In this document: piece by piece, positions 24,701 to 33,202 of the stretch | How the letters are laid out: each line of letters begins with the position of its first letter | Numbering within the stretch: position 1 is the first letter of the stretch | Assembly: GCA_947652115.1 (NCBI GenBank) | Contig: OX393572.1 | Coordinates: 2,733,484 to 2,797,483, forward strand | DNA: 64,000 bases | From: Blastomussa wellsi | Lineage: Eukaryota > Cnidaria > Anthozoa > Scleractinia > Plerogyridae | Direction: 5' to 3' | The notes under the pieces: generated by a model | What the model saw: only the letters and a program-made list of their open reading frames with translations | What the model was told of the DNA's origin: nothing | The model's database searches: none | Program-made: the position numbers and the translations under genes

Positions 24701-27700
24701 TCTCTCCAAATATTGTTCTTTAATATTTATTCATTTTATTTATTATTTTGTTTAACAGGCAAGTACGAGGAACGATCATATCACGGAGTTAAATTGTTTT
24801 CTACATTACTACTCTCGCTTCAAAAATCATGAAAATAGTTACAAGGTGAAACTACCATAATTACATCTTAATGCACCTTATTTGTTATAAAATATATCAG
24901 GTGAGGGAAAAACAGCTAGAAGAGTGGATGTGATCACAAAAAGAGATAACTAAAGGGCACGTATAGCCGAGTCACCCATACGGCGCATAAACGAGTGTAG
25001 CTATACAAAAGTGGTCTCAAATAAAACATGTCTGACCAAATTTTTTTGGTACAGGAAGGTTCAGCTCGAGGTTCAATCCCTTACTCTTTATTTGCCAATT
25101 TTTATAGTAAAGTATACCCTTGCGTGTACCTTCGATTGAAAATGGTACAGATGCGATAGTGTATTATTCCAAGGTTAGAGCGATCTTCAATTGAGGGTCC
25201 GGACAAAGTTTTGCACGGACAAAAACTTGCACGGTTTACACGGGACCGGCGGAACTGGGCGAATTTTTTAACAGCTAAGTGTGCAAAAATCCGTGTAAAC
25301 ACCACTGCAATCTGTAACAGAATTTGCACGGAACCATGTAAACAGGCGGTCCAGGAACAAAATTCGTCCGGACTCGTGTAAACGGGGCCTGAGTGTCGTA
25401 AAACCAAAACCAAAGTAATTACTTTGGCCAATCACAAGGGACGGAGACAATCCAGTGAACCAATCAAATGTCGAAGTAATTACACGTAGCCGACAAAAAA
25501 GCGCGGGAAAACAACCGCGTGCAAGTTACAATTGGTTTTGGTTTTACTCCTGATTGGTTAAAAAAATTGGCGCAAGTTTTTTAAATCAATCACGAAGCAA
25601 AGTACTGCAAAACCAACGTAAACACAGAATTACTTTCAACACTGAAGTGAAACCGCTCTATATACTTCCAGCCTGAAAGAAGTAGCTCTTTCGGGCAGAG
25701 TTTCCCCGTATAGTCTACTGTAGGGAGAACCCCCTGGATGCTAGGGCAATTAGAAAGTACCCATATTGAATGAATAATGAGAAGTGCTCTCATTTACGAC
25801 TTTGTCTTAAGGGTGGGTTCTACGGTAATACACGATAAATGTTATACAATTAAATGTAATTAAACCTTGACTTTTCTTCTAGTTTGAGGAACCATTGTTA
25901 AGTACAGCTAAAGATAAAATGACAGCACTGGCTTTGGCTGCCATGGAAACAGGTCAGTTTAAGTGTTTTTGGTTGAAGTTTACGTTGTTCTTTCTTGGTC
26001 CATTTTGGGATTGTCTGAGGACCATTCCGTTAAAAATAGAAAATCATCGAGGACGAAAATAATCCAGTGAATCATTCAAAACTCATGCTAATACTTGTAG
26101 CCGATGCAAAGCGCGGGAAAAAATGCTCGCGCGAGTCAAGATTGGTTTTGGGTTTACTTCTGATTGGTTGAAAAAGTGGCGCGAATTAAGGCGTGGTAAC
26201 TAAAAACCAAAGCAATTGTGCATTACTGTTAGCATTTGAGTGAAAACCATTCTTCTCCTGTATAATTAATAATCAATATTATTTTTGTTTGCAGCCGCAA
26301 CATCAGCTGAAAACGCTGACACATCATTCATCGAGGATGCTGTGCATGAATTGCTCGATGCCAGAAGAGTTCTCAGAGCTTCATATGCCTACGGATATTA
26401 CCTTACAGGCAACATGGACAAGAAGGCCATCTTTGAGTCAATGCAGGCAAGTTTTTGTTCTGAAAATAGTCGGTGGAACAAGAGCCAGTTGATGATGAAC
26501 TCACGCCTCCGAGACTGGACTTAGGCCACCGTTTTCGTCCCTGAAGTTGCTACGCAACATGACGTGTTTGCTCGTGCGATTACTTTCGGTGTATTCGCGA
26601 GCTGTCGCGCTAGTTTTTGATTGGATAAAACAATTCGGAAACTTCTCGAGCACTTCAACGAAGATTTGCCAAAACTGGCACTAGTTTCACTCACTCACAA
26701 AGTAACGCAATCAACTGTAATTTGGAGCTTCATAGGAGTACTGTTTTAATCTTTGAGTGCAAAACAAACAAAGTGGACTGATTGATTTCATGACTTCTCT
26801 GTGCAGACTGAAGTAGAGGAAGCGACAGAGACCCTATCTCAGATGGTAGCTCGACCTTACTTAAGAACACCACGTGCACAGATTATCCAAACCACACAGC
26901 TTCTGCACAGAAAACGGCAGGACTTCTTGTTAGCTTTGTCTCGAGGGCTCATCCCAGATGACGACGAGCCACCAGAAACCAGGAGCTTTGTATCCAGGTA
27001 GGATTTCTTTTGTGGGAGGCGCGGTGGCCTTAAAAGCCATTTCCAGTCCGTACTGCGCAGTCTCGGGATTTGTTAACATTTCTGTTTTGAATTCGTTGAT
27101 AGGTTACACTTGGGTAACTGCGTACAGGAAGTTTTTGAGTCCGCCATTACGGGTCGTTTTGTTTGGGAGTTTGCAATGAGCTGAAACGTCGGTTAATTTA
27201 GAATATCGTCGAGGTTCTTCTACTCTTTATGCGGAGATTGCGCAGTACGGACTGGAAATGGCCTTTAATGGTGGTGGTGATGGCCCTAGTCCCGTCCCTG
27301 AACTCTCACTTCAGCAATAATTTAGTGTTCGCGCTGGGGTCATCTGCCAAACGAGAAGCGAGGGGCTGAAACCAGGTGCGCAGGGGGTTTTATTAAGGGC
27401 CAAGCACCAGACAAATTGACCAGCGGTGAACGAGACTTAGCCATGACTTTTCGTCTTCTCTACATGTACTTACTTTCTTTTATAAGAAAAACTAAAAATG
27501 CCCGGCTGAAAAACCCTACTGACCTCCTGCACAAAAACTTCATGAAACCCTGGGCGCGAGAATAGAGGCTTCCAGTTAAGATAAACAGGTTAAAAGAATA
27601 TTGCCAAAATATCTTAGACGTTTCGGGCGTGAACTGCGCATGGGTTATCTCGCACCCAGATGTTTACTCACTTGAGGGTTGAGAAGATCTGGGTACGAGA

Positions 27701-30238
27701 TTAGCGCCTGAGTTTAACCGCGAAATAGGGCGCGTGGAAGGGAGAGTTCAGGGACTGGAGTAGCTGGACTCCGGATCGAACGGTCCGGATTCGATCCCCG
27801 TCCGGGCACTGCGTTGTGTTCTTGGACAAGACACTTTACTCTCATAGTGCCTACCTTCGCCCAGGTGTATAAATTAGCACTGGCGAATTATTGAGGCAAC
27901 CTAACAGAATGCTGGGTGTAACCAGCGATGGACTAGCATCCCATCCAGGGGGAGTAGAAATATCCCTAGGAACTTCATGCTACAGAAACCGGGATAAGCG
28001 CCGGCAGCTATGAAACAGTTAGCTTAAATGCTTTACTACTTTCTTATTCATGTTCACGATAATTTCTTACCGTAGTCTGATGTGTTTCCTTTTAATGCAG
28101 GTTACGTCTCATGTCGCCATCAGGGCTCAGTCAAGATAGTGAGGTAAGAGTGTGAAGTGGGACAGGGGGACCGGGAGAAGGGGGTGGGGGTGGGAGGGGT
28201 ACGGGCAGGGGGTGAGAGAAAGTGAGAAGCGAGACTCCTAAGGTGGCGGGAACCTGGAATAGTACATTAGCAAGAGAGTTTCAATTGAGTGTCGTAAAAC
28301 CAAAGCCAACGTAATTACTTTGGCCAATCACAAATGATGGAGACAATCCAATAAACCAATCAAAACTCCACGTAATTACACGTGACCGACACAATGCGCG
28401 GGAAAACGTACGCGCGTAAGTCACGATTGGTTTTGGTTTTACTTCTGATTGGCTAAAAAAAGTGGCGCGAGATTTAGCCAATCACTAACCTAAGCAATGT
28501 AATACCAAAGCAAACGCAGAGTTACTTTTGGCAATGAAGTGAAAATCGCTCTATCTGTTTGTAATCCCCTCAGATCTTTAGTGGATCGTCACTTCGAACT
28601 GTTGTGATACGGGAATTGTGATGCCTGTTATTTTGAAAGAGATAAAAATACAATTTTGGTCCATTATGAGCAAAGGGCTAACATTAATGAGTTCTCTGGC
28701 TGTTTTAGTCAACGCAGGATACCGTTGTTGACATCCTTTACATCATGTCTTGCAGTCTGACGAAGATGAAGACAACTTCGATGAAGTGCGCTGCGGAATC
28801 GAACAGTCCATTATTAAAGATCGTCTTTCTCGCGTGTATGGACCCCCTGACTCCGCCGCGCTGGGTGGTGATGTCGTTGAAGAGCAAGCAGCCGCCAAGC
28901 ACAAAATCAGCTGTGAGGCTATTCACAAAAGATTCAACTTGACGGCATGTTACCTGTGTAAAAATGGCAATGCGAAAGACAAGAGAGAGGAGCGAAAGAA
29001 AAGTAACTTTAGTTTTTGTAAATCTATTCCAGTTCTTAATGTTAAAACAATCTGCTGAATGTGAGTTTCAATTGGGTGTCATAAAGTAAAAACCAAAGTT
29101 ATTACTTTGGCCAATCGCAAAGGGATGGAGACAATCCATTGAACCAATCAAAACTCGAAGTAATTACACGTAGCCGACACAGAGCGCGGGAAAACGAACA
29201 CACGCGAGTCACGTTGGTTGTGATTTTACTTCTGATTGGTTGAAGAAGTGATGCGAGATTTTTAAGCCAATCATATGTAATCACTGACTGTAGTAGGAAC
29301 ACTCAAGTGAAAAGCCCTCTGTTGCGTTTGTTAGCAAAGATATTTTCTGAAGGAGACCTCGAAGGAGACCTCCGCAGAGAAAACAACACTGAACCGGGAC
29401 CGATAGTCTCGTGTTTTCATTGAATCTATTTTTTACAACAATTTAGGACGTCACCGGCGAAGCCAGCCAGCTGAGATAGAGGACGAACTTGATGTTGATT
29501 TCATGAGAGCGATCCAGCTGTCGCTGCTACAACACAGCACACCAGCCAATCAGAGGAGCCGTCAATCAAGCTCATCCAGCAGCTCGACAAGTTCTAACAG
29601 AGATCAAGCACAAGGGCTGCAGACACCGCAGGACTTGTCGGTGTTCTCTGTTGTCGATGGTGCTTCTCTTCAAAAAGCTATCGAGTTGTCACTACAAGAC
29701 TCTGCTGTAGGAGGTGTGGGTCAGTTATAGCGAGAAACTAAAACGTTTAAAACACAGTTTGCAGCATAATAAATAGTACCACATGAAAGTACTGCTCAAT
29801 AGCTTTCAAATGAATGGTCACACGCTGGGGTTTCAACCACAAACCTAAAAGTTAGAATCCGGTTGTGAATTACTGACTAAATTCCTAGCTCTTCCCTTAG
29901 GGTTTCATCCAGAAAGCTTAAAGTTAGAACCACCTTATACAGCATAGTGAACAGTGCCACGTAGCTTTTATTTGAATGGTAGCAACCTAGGGTTTTATCT
30001 ACAAACTGAAAAGTTAGAACTACATAAGGCTAACTCGAACGTTTATTTCTCTTTTTCAGAAGTGTCTTCTTCTCCAGAGGATGATCTTACAAGAGCCATC
30101 AAGCTATCACTGCAGGACAGTGGTCTTCCCCCAGAGGGAAATGATGGCAGTGGACAAACAAACACATCATCGCAAAGCGATCAATCGAAACGTCAGAAAG
30201 ACGGTGACAGCGACAGCGAATACGACTTCTGTTTTTAG
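6755..30238 (+). CDS. ANKIB1: Ankyrin repeat and IBR domain protein 1 (RBR E3 ubiquitin ligase), 25 coding exons
   Basis: Spliced gene, 971 residues. Exons: 6755-7138, 8902-8958, 9500-9625, 10463-10519, 11384-11464, 12655-12694, 17785-17868, 18297-18367, 19070-19164, 19317-19398, 20093-20155, 20473-20645, 21321-21421, 21848-21929, 22260-22308, 23653-23726, 23921-23981, 24759-24845, 25883-25952, 26295-26446, 26807-26997, 28101-28143, 28756-29002, 29447-29713, 30060-30238. Every junction keeps frame. Intron 20 is GC-AG; the others are GT-AG. Order: MGSSTSKF start (possible N-myristoylation), ankyrin repeats (about 45-175), RING1 (from about 303, CSIC...[10 protein letters not shown]), IBR, RING2 with GCNHM whose Cys (about 508) is the predicted thioester catalytic residue, an Ariadne-type helical region, then three UIM-like motifs (about 840-852, 897-909, 920-933). 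Ariadne-family RBR ligases take ubiquitin from an E2 onto the RING2 cysteine before transferring it to a target. Human ANKIB1 is slightly longer. An intact gypsy element occupies intron 6 in the sense direction. Family identity is firm; exact ends of a few exons are inferred. Confidence 0.95.
8746..8888 (+). repeat. (GAT)n microsatellite with a duplicated flank
   Basis: Two successive blocks of the form TTAATGATGGTAC...AAAGATTGATGA, each followed by a GAT/ATG array. They form an imperfect tandem duplication of about 80 bp ending just before ANKIB1 exon 2. Confidence 0.8.
9395..9430 (+). repeat. Poly-C and (CA)n tract
   Basis: Low-complexity C-rich run followed by CACACACA, within ANKIB1 intron 2, about 70 bp before exon 3. 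Confidence 0.8.
9885..10050 (-). mobile_element. SINE family A fragment
   Basis: Minus-strand match to the body of SINE family A (see 39823-40102), including the reverse complement of GACTAGCATCCCATCC. It is degraded and interrupted. A tRNA-like remnant at about 10235-10280 may be its detached head. Confidence 0.5.
10538..11050. mobile_element. Probable non-autonomous DNA transposon remnant
   Basis: Both ends carry runs of related words (GGCCGTATT, GTATTAACGGGG, GGCCGCATTAACACGG), as seen at the ends of pogo/Tigger-like non-autonomous elements. The interior is non-coding. I cannot define clean terminal repeats or a target duplication, so the class is uncertain. Confidence 0.4.
11060..11346 (+). 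repeat. 106-bp satellite-like tandem repeat, locus 1 (about 2.7 units)
   Basis: Units start at AACAGTACCACATGAAAGTA at 11060, 11166 and 11272, giving a 106-bp period. Units 1 and 2 are almost identical; unit 3 is more diverged and truncated. The array ends about 37 bp before ANKIB1 exon 5. The same unit occurs at 29755-30010 and 58845-59170. Confidence 0.92.
11814..11985. mobile_element. Palindromic MITE (about 170 bp)
   Basis: Terminal inverted repeats: left GGCGGTGGCAAACGAGGACA and, at the right end, the reverse complement of a close variant (GGCTGTGGCAAACAAGGACA). The interior is non-coding. Located in ANKIB1 intron 5. Confidence 0.75.
12935..13074 (+). repeat. 5' LTR of gypsy element
   Basis: 140 bp with TG...CA ends, matching 17384-17523 at 139 of 140 positions. 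It should contain the element's promoter and is unusually short for a gypsy LTR. Confidence 0.95.
13105..17190 (+). CDS. Gag-Pol polyprotein of Ty3/gypsy retrotransposon
   Basis: A single 1,361-residue frame with no stop or frameshift, so Gag and Pol are fused and the Gag:Pol ratio must be set after translation or by another route. Order: Gag-like N-terminal region; two CCHC-type zinc knuckles (about 218-255, CYCCGRLGH and CRKCNGTGH); aspartic protease (DSGA near 330); reverse transcriptase with LDDV catalytic box near 621-624; RNase H ([10 protein letters not shown] near 767; TDHKPLE further on); integrase with an HHCC zinc finger (HEGHPG and CKTCHGCQ) and D, D, E residues in about 1046-1135; and a basic C-terminal tail. 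It copies the element's RNA into DNA and inserts it. Apparent completeness suggests it may still be active (inference). Confidence 0.96.
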   Translation: MFEMSAVYLSDTGQGLKSFDCSETAGISARWERWLRAFELYATGKGVKNADQKKALLLHTAGTDVQDIYFTLEEEGGSDSYRKATATLNKYFKPQANVPYERLCFRETSQLANETVEQFVTRLRQKAKTCEFGDADAVEEQIRDQVISKCLSHELRRKLLQKGQALTLPKLREIARSMEESEKQARSIEGASDASNEVNSVGGKVDHKEDSSTSHIKCYCCGRLGHKANDHRCPARGKQCRKCNGTGHFEAVCKTKKKQNSGRGRGAGGMSGAGNRRRSGGRHDVRQVEDEVQQSDVCEYAFGISDDSNVLSDGKISVKIGGLPVTMIIDSGASCNVVGRNVWEDLKANKVKCVSSKASKKLYSYGSNQPLQVAGTFTAEVSVGEVVLSGVEFVVIENKGQALLGRVTAIALGVLKLGTPVQVNSLEASTDGAKGASSVLDKFPGCCEGIGKLEDFQLKIPVDPEVQPIAQTIRRVPYHLRDKLSDKLDELVELDIIEKVSGPSSWVSPVVVVPKPSGDIRLCVDMRQANMAVKRERHPIPTIDEVLQDLNQSKFFSKLDLNSAYHQIELSPESRDITTFGTHQGLYRYKRLMFGISCAPEMYQKVLGQVLQECEGVHNILDDVIVHAPTEEEHDKRFENVVRVLSSRGLTLNRDKCEFKMSHLVFMGHVLSARGIGPADVKVKAVVDAREPTSAAEVRSFLGLVNFTARFIPDLATVSAPLRQLTKNGEPFVWGPEQQKSFDELKKRLSSAETLGYFDKNAPTKVIADASPVGLGAVLVQQQGEELRVISYASRSLSDTERRYSQTEKEALAIVWSCERFHMYLYGADFELMTDHKPLECIFSPTSKTCARIERWLLRMQPYRFTVKYIPGPKNIADSLSRLLSPVPQSRDENETEEYVKWVAQESTPVALTTREIERASEHDLELKSVRECLLNGRWHAMEFKEYLPVRGELSAIGKLVLRGTRIVLPKQLRSQALKLAHEGHPGIVAMKQRLRTKVWWPGIDKEAEGVCKTCHGCQLVSQPPRPEPMVRTELPSAPWQHLAADLLGPLPSGDYVFVLVDYYSRFFEMEFTKSTTSEKIVSMLSKIFVTHGLPLSLRTDNGAQFVSDYFEKYLEENGIEHRRTTPLWPQANGEIERQNRSILKRLRIAQAEGRNWRSEMDDFLMMYRSTPHCTTGVSPAELLFGRRIRTKLPQLQELTVEDEVRDRDSERKEKGKVYGDSRRNAQESHIQEGDKVLLRQEKENKLSTTYKHSPFTVVQKNGNSVLVEADGVQYRRNVTHVKKYLEQDNVPQATSELSDTTEAQGVTLPSPSQELRESVKAPTGVQSGSTSILPLRPSRVRRPPIRFQDYDVGCVQLVPE
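17384..17523 (+). repeat. 3' LTR of gypsy element
   Basis: 140 bp, preceded directly by the polypurine tract and followed by the GGTAC target duplication. One base differs from the 5' LTR. Confidence 0.95.
18487..18517 (+). repeat. (AAAT)n microsatellite
   Basis: Short AATA/AAAT run in ANKIB1 intron 8, possibly the A-rich tail of a decayed retroelement. Confidence 0.7.
19469..19672 (-). mobile_element. tRNA-derived SINE, family A
   Basis: Minus-strand copy. The tRNA-like head is at the high-coordinate end (reverse complement of GTGGCCTAATGGTTAGTGCG at about 19645-19665). The body word GACTAGCATCCCATCC and the tail AACCAGGATAAG lie towards 19480. It lies in ANKIB1 intron 10. Confidence 0.75.
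20920..21112 (+). mobile_element. Degraded SINE family A copy
   Basis: Shares CACCCAGGTGTATAAATG and the spaced body words with the better copies downstream, but it is heavily mutated. It abuts the palindromic element at 21113. Confidence 0.45.
21113..21283. mobile_element. Palindromic MITE (about 170 bp)
   Basis: Left end TTACAGTGCAACTAACTCAA is matched by its reverse complement at the right end (about 21260-21280). The interior is AT-rich and non-coding. Located in ANKIB1 intron 12, directly upstream of exon 13 (21321). Confidence 0.75.
22593..23140. mobile_element. Composite palindromic element
   Basis: Two layers are visible. A hairpin at about 22593-22706 has arms sharing ACAATTATTCCTCG and GAGTCAATAGCCCA with their complements. 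A wider pair of ends (AAAATCCAACTAG at about 22710 and its complement at about 23124) encloses two direct copies of CAACCAATCAAAACGCAGCA-like sequence. Non-coding; ANKIB1 intron 15. Confidence 0.6.
24500..24745 (+). mobile_element. SINE family B copy
   Basis: Starts near a B-box-like GGGTTTGATTCC and continues through CGGTGTCATATGTGGGTTGT, CTCCTCGCTCCGAGGG and a TTTATT-rich tail. It matches the minus-strand copy at 56300-56486 but lacks most of the tRNA-like head. It ends just before ANKIB1 exon 18. Confidence 0.65.
25176..25660. mobile_element. TAGAGCG MITE copy 1, carrying a nested insertion
   Basis: Inverted ends TAGAGCG...CGCTCTA, with the family core words ATTACTTTGGCCAATCACAA and GCGCGGGAAAA. 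It is interrupted about 20 bp from its left end by a second, unrelated element at 25196-25393. Located in ANKIB1 intron 18. Confidence 0.8.
25196..25393. mobile_element. Nested non-autonomous element inside the MITE
   Basis: Sequence from GGTCCGGACAAAG to GTGTAAACGGGGCC interrupts the MITE. TGAG lies on both sides and occurs once in intact relatives, so it looks like a short target duplication. The interior has several GTGTAAAC/TGCACGG words in both orientations. It inserted later than its host element. Confidence 0.65.
26040..26255. mobile_element. TAGAGCG MITE copy 2 (diverged, ends lost)
   Basis: Shares AATCCAGTGAATCA, GCGCGGGAAAAA and CTTCTGATTGGTTGAAAAAG with the family, but the terminal repeats are decayed. 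It ends about 40 bp before ANKIB1 exon 20. Confidence 0.7.
27027..27268. mobile_element. Palindromic MITE (about 240 bp)
   Basis: Inverted ends: GCCATTTCCAGTCCGTACTG at about 27036, and its complement at about 27240-27262. It starts roughly 30 bp after the donor of ANKIB1 exon 21. Confidence 0.8.
27755..28015 (+). mobile_element. tRNA-derived SINE, family A
   Basis: Head with B-box-like GGATTCGATCCCC, then CACTGCGTTGTGTTCTTGGA, GGTGTATAAAT, GACTAGCATCCCATCC and CAGAAACCGGGATAAG in the family order. Located in ANKIB1 intron 21. Confidence 0.8.
28272..28553. mobile_element. TAGAGCG MITE copy 3
   Basis: Left end AGAGAGTTTCAATTGAGTGT and right end AATCGCTCTA are imperfect inverted repeats. The full core is present, including ACTTTGGCCAATCACAAATG. 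Located in ANKIB1 intron 22. Confidence 0.85.
29060..29320. mobile_element. TAGAGCG MITE copy 4
   Basis: Begins GAGTTTCAATTGGGTGTC about 60 bp after ANKIB1 exon 23 and ends near AAGTGAAAAGCCCTCT. The family core is intact. Confidence 0.8.
29755..30010 (+). repeat. 106-bp satellite-like repeat, locus 2 (diverged units)
   Basis: One good unit from about 29775 (AGTACCACATGAAAGTACTG) is followed by partial, shuffled units containing GGGTTTCATCC and AAAGTTAGAACC words. It fills most of ANKIB1's last intron and stops about 50 bp before exon 25. Confidence 0.8.
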
Positions 30239-30241
30239 CTA

Positions 30242-30247
30242 AATAAA
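30242..30247 (+). terminator. Candidate ANKIB1 polyadenylation signal
   Basis: AATAAA begins 3 bp after the ANKIB1 stop codon. If used, it would give an extremely short 3' UTR. A second AATAAA at 30368-30373 is the more usual distance. Confidence 0.4.
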
Positions 30248-30423
30248 ATGGACGAATTTGAAATCGGGAGCGTTTTGTACAAAATAATAAATAATTTATA
30301 GTTGCAAATTTTATTCCAATGGTGGAGATAACAAGTTTTCTCCTAATTAGCGTGCATACCTGTGCACAATAAAAAGTGGTGTTGTGATAGCCAGCACGAC
30401 CTAGTAGTTGTTTGTGTAATATT

Positions 30424-30618
30424 AGAGCAGTGTTCTTTCAAAATCAAAATCAAAATCAAACCCACGTTAATTGATCTGTTCAATCACAGAGAACGTGAAC
30501 AGTCCAGTGATCCAATCAAAGCTCGAAACAAATGTAGCCGACTCCAAGCGCGGGAAAATGTCCGCGAACGAGTCAAGATTGATTTTGGTTTTACTTCTGA
30601 TTGGTCGAGAAAGTGACA
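30424..30618. mobile_element. TAGAGCG MITE copy 5 (diverged)
   Basis: Begins AGAGCAG and retains CCAATCAAAGCTCGAA, GCGCGGGAAAATG and TTTTACTTCTGATTGGTCGA. The right end is truncated. It is the fifth copy within about 5.5 kb. Confidence 0.75.
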
Positions 30619-31023
30619 CGCGTTTTTGGGGGGTTTTAGTGTGTTGTGTGCAGATTTTAGCAACTTAGGAATTAAGCCAGTCTTATAAAATTTGCATTAT
30701 TGGGACAAAAAACTCAGAATTAAATTATTAATAAAATGTATTTTGCGCAATTATTAATACAAAATTCAAAATAATGGCTGTAAACTATCCATTTGCAGTT
30801 TTAAGAATTCTTTTTAAAATTTTCTGACCAGTTATTACAAAGGGTTGCTATGTCCATAGTTTAAATGAATAAAATTAATTGATATGGTACTCGTGTTTCT
30901 TTTGTGACGAAGCAAACTAACCAAATAAAGCACGCCACACCATCTGGCTTGCTGTTGTTAACATATGCTTGTCAGTCAAAAAATACTCCCCGCTAAAAAA
31001 AAACTTTATTCATCTTTTCCTTT

Positions 31024-31229
31024 AGCCTCCCACACAGGCGTTATTAGGGAATCGCGTTTCACTTTTCCCCCACTAACCCAGCTCAACCGAGAGCAACATT
31101 CCTTTCCCATTGTTTAACAGTCACCATTGAACCGCTGCCTGTTCGATGACCATTCAAAATCTCTCGGTTGAGCAGGTGTTGGGGAAAAGTGAAACGCAAT
31201 CCCCTAATAATGCCTGCGTGGGAGGCTAC
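31024..31229. mobile_element. Palindromic MITE with about 70-bp inverted repeats
   Basis: Left arm about 31024-31094 (AGCCTCCCACACAGGCGTTA) and right arm about 31159-31229 are near-perfect inverted copies around a spacer of about 65 bp. It lies downstream of ANKIB1. Confidence 0.85.
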
Positions 31230-31640
31230 TATTCCTCCCCCTCCCCCTCCCCCCAGCTATAGCCTCGAACGCACACGACTCTTGCCGACTCCGTTCCTCG
31301 TCGGTTGTCGCCAGGCACCACTCCTTCACTGGAGCTGGGCGCTTGTCCACCGCCGTCAAACGTCTTTCCTTTTGGGGGAAAGAAAGTCTAAGCCACACAT
31401 GTACGTATTGCGGACCTATTTTTAATCAAGACGGACAATCCCTGGTACTCACTCTTGATAATTTAGAACAATTGGACGCGACAAAAGAGGAGATACTTTC
31501 AGGCTGGACTACAGAATTTGCAGGGCCACTTTCATCCCTTGCCAATGATGGCCCGCCAAACGGGCTGCCTTGTTTGCTCACCACCAAGCCTTTCATTTCT
31601 TGTTCTTAAAATATACCATTTGGCTATATTTTGGGGAGAG
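31230..31640. other. Intergenic sequence with unassigned short open frames
   Basis: A C-rich run (about 31234-31254) is followed by open stretches on both strands up to 31609. None resembles a known domain, and no splice signals with matching phase are evident, so I do not call a gene. Confidence 0.35.
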
Positions 31641-31642
31641 GC

Positions 31643-31850
31643 ATGTGGCCTAGTGGTTGGCGTGCTGGTCCGAGCCCTGGTCAGAGCACTGCATTATGTT
31701 CTTGGGAATGACACTATACTCTGATTTACTCTCACAGTGCCTATCTCCATCCAGGATGGAGTAGAAATATACCTAGCTGGTTATTGCTACAGAAACCGGG
31801 ATAAGCTCCAGCAGTACGGGTCACTTGGCACAAGGCTTTACCTTTGGCTA
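31643..31850 (+). mobile_element. tRNA-derived SINE, family A (internally deleted)
   Basis: The head GTGGCCTAGTGGTTGGCGTG resembles a tRNA A box. The body retains CTCTCACAGTGCCT and CAGAAACCGGGATAAGCTCC but lacks the GTATAAATG section. Confidence 0.75.
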
Positions 31851-33202
31851 TTTTTCCTCCAAGTTTTTTTATTCTCCCTGATAACATTCACACCTATAAC
31901 AAAATATTTCTTGATTCTGATGGGTTTTCTGTAAGCCTATTTTTCACATGATTGACTTGGAATAATGCAGTTGTCCAATAAATTACAGCTGTCCAATTGC
32001 ATTTTGCAACTGAATACCTTTAACTGGATAGTGGGAACCCATGCCACCTTTGACTGTGTACATCTACCCCCTCCCTTCTGTATTTTTTTTAGGGGAGGGG
32101 AAGATGTACACAGGCGAATGCCAGCTGTGTGAAGATTATGCAGGTATCAGTGGCCATCCCGTGAGGTCAACCCCCAGGGGTATTTGTCAATGCTGCTCCA
32201 ACAAATGAATGTTAAAGCACAAGAAACACTGGAACAAGAACACTGTGATCTAAAGTGATCTAAAGTGATCTAATTCCCCATCTCCAAGGCTTATTTTTGG
32301 ACCTTTTTGTTGCAAATCCTCTACCACGCTGGCAGGATACCTGTGGGTTTCCCAGGAGTCGACCCCACAGGATGGCTGTTGGTAAGTACACATTATGTTA
32401 TTTTACTGCTTTCATGCTGTTAGCAAACTGATGGAGTATACCATGCAGCTTTTCACGTTGGATAATAATAATAATTAAATAATAATTAATTATTTAATTA
32501 TTATTAATATATTACAAGAGAACACTATAATTTATAGAGACAAAATTATTAAGATAAGACCTATCATGTCTGCACTCATTACTTTCAAGTCATGTGTTAC
32601 GTCACGGTTAGTTCCTTTTGAAAAATTTAGCCTAAATTTTTCAAAATCGTCATTTGCAATCTGTCTCAATCTTCTCCATCCTTAACCATCCTTGTTCCTT
32701 TTTGGTTTAGTCTCACCTCTTTGGCATTTTTCTTCCTTTGTAAACTATTAGTTTTAGATTTCCTACGTTTTAAGGGTAATTTGGTTCATTGCGAAAAAAT
32801 AACTCAAAATATCGTGACGTAGCTCCTTTAATATTTGATTACATTCTCTAATAATGGTCCTCTGCTAACTATCTCTGTTTTTCTAAACCAATATTGCATT
32901 GTAATAATGCCAATTTTTAAAGTTTCTATATGATTGGAGTAATTTTCCCCTTTATTTTGAGCCATTTTCCTCCTGGAAACCCTGTGTCACATCTCAGCTA
33001 AACTGTTCAAGCTGTGAATGATGTATTCACACGGTATTCAGAGTAATTATTCCAAATTTAGATTTGTACGTTGTTACAAAATTCTGAAAAAGCAGGCTAT
33101 GCATGTAGTTGATAATTTTTAAGTAAATTTTCCATTAATCACTCTTAGCAATGAATCAGATTGTTATGTAAGAAGACAAATTAAGTATCTGATATTGAGT
33201 CC
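31851..33202. other. Intergenic region, 3' of ANKIB1 and of the Rab11-type gene
   Basis: AT-rich, with a short tandem repeat (three copies of GTGATCTAAA-like words near 32248-32272) and AAT-rich runs near 32465-32510. TTTATT at 32951-32956 could be the minus-strand AATAAA signal of the Rab11-type gene. No coding evidence. Confidence 0.4.

Noticed and set aside
26441..26524. Read-through of ANKIB1 exon 20 to a stop at 26524 as the gene end
   Set aside because: The downstream exons continue the conserved Ariadne-type region and UIMs in frame via the GC-AG intron, so the read-through is intronic.
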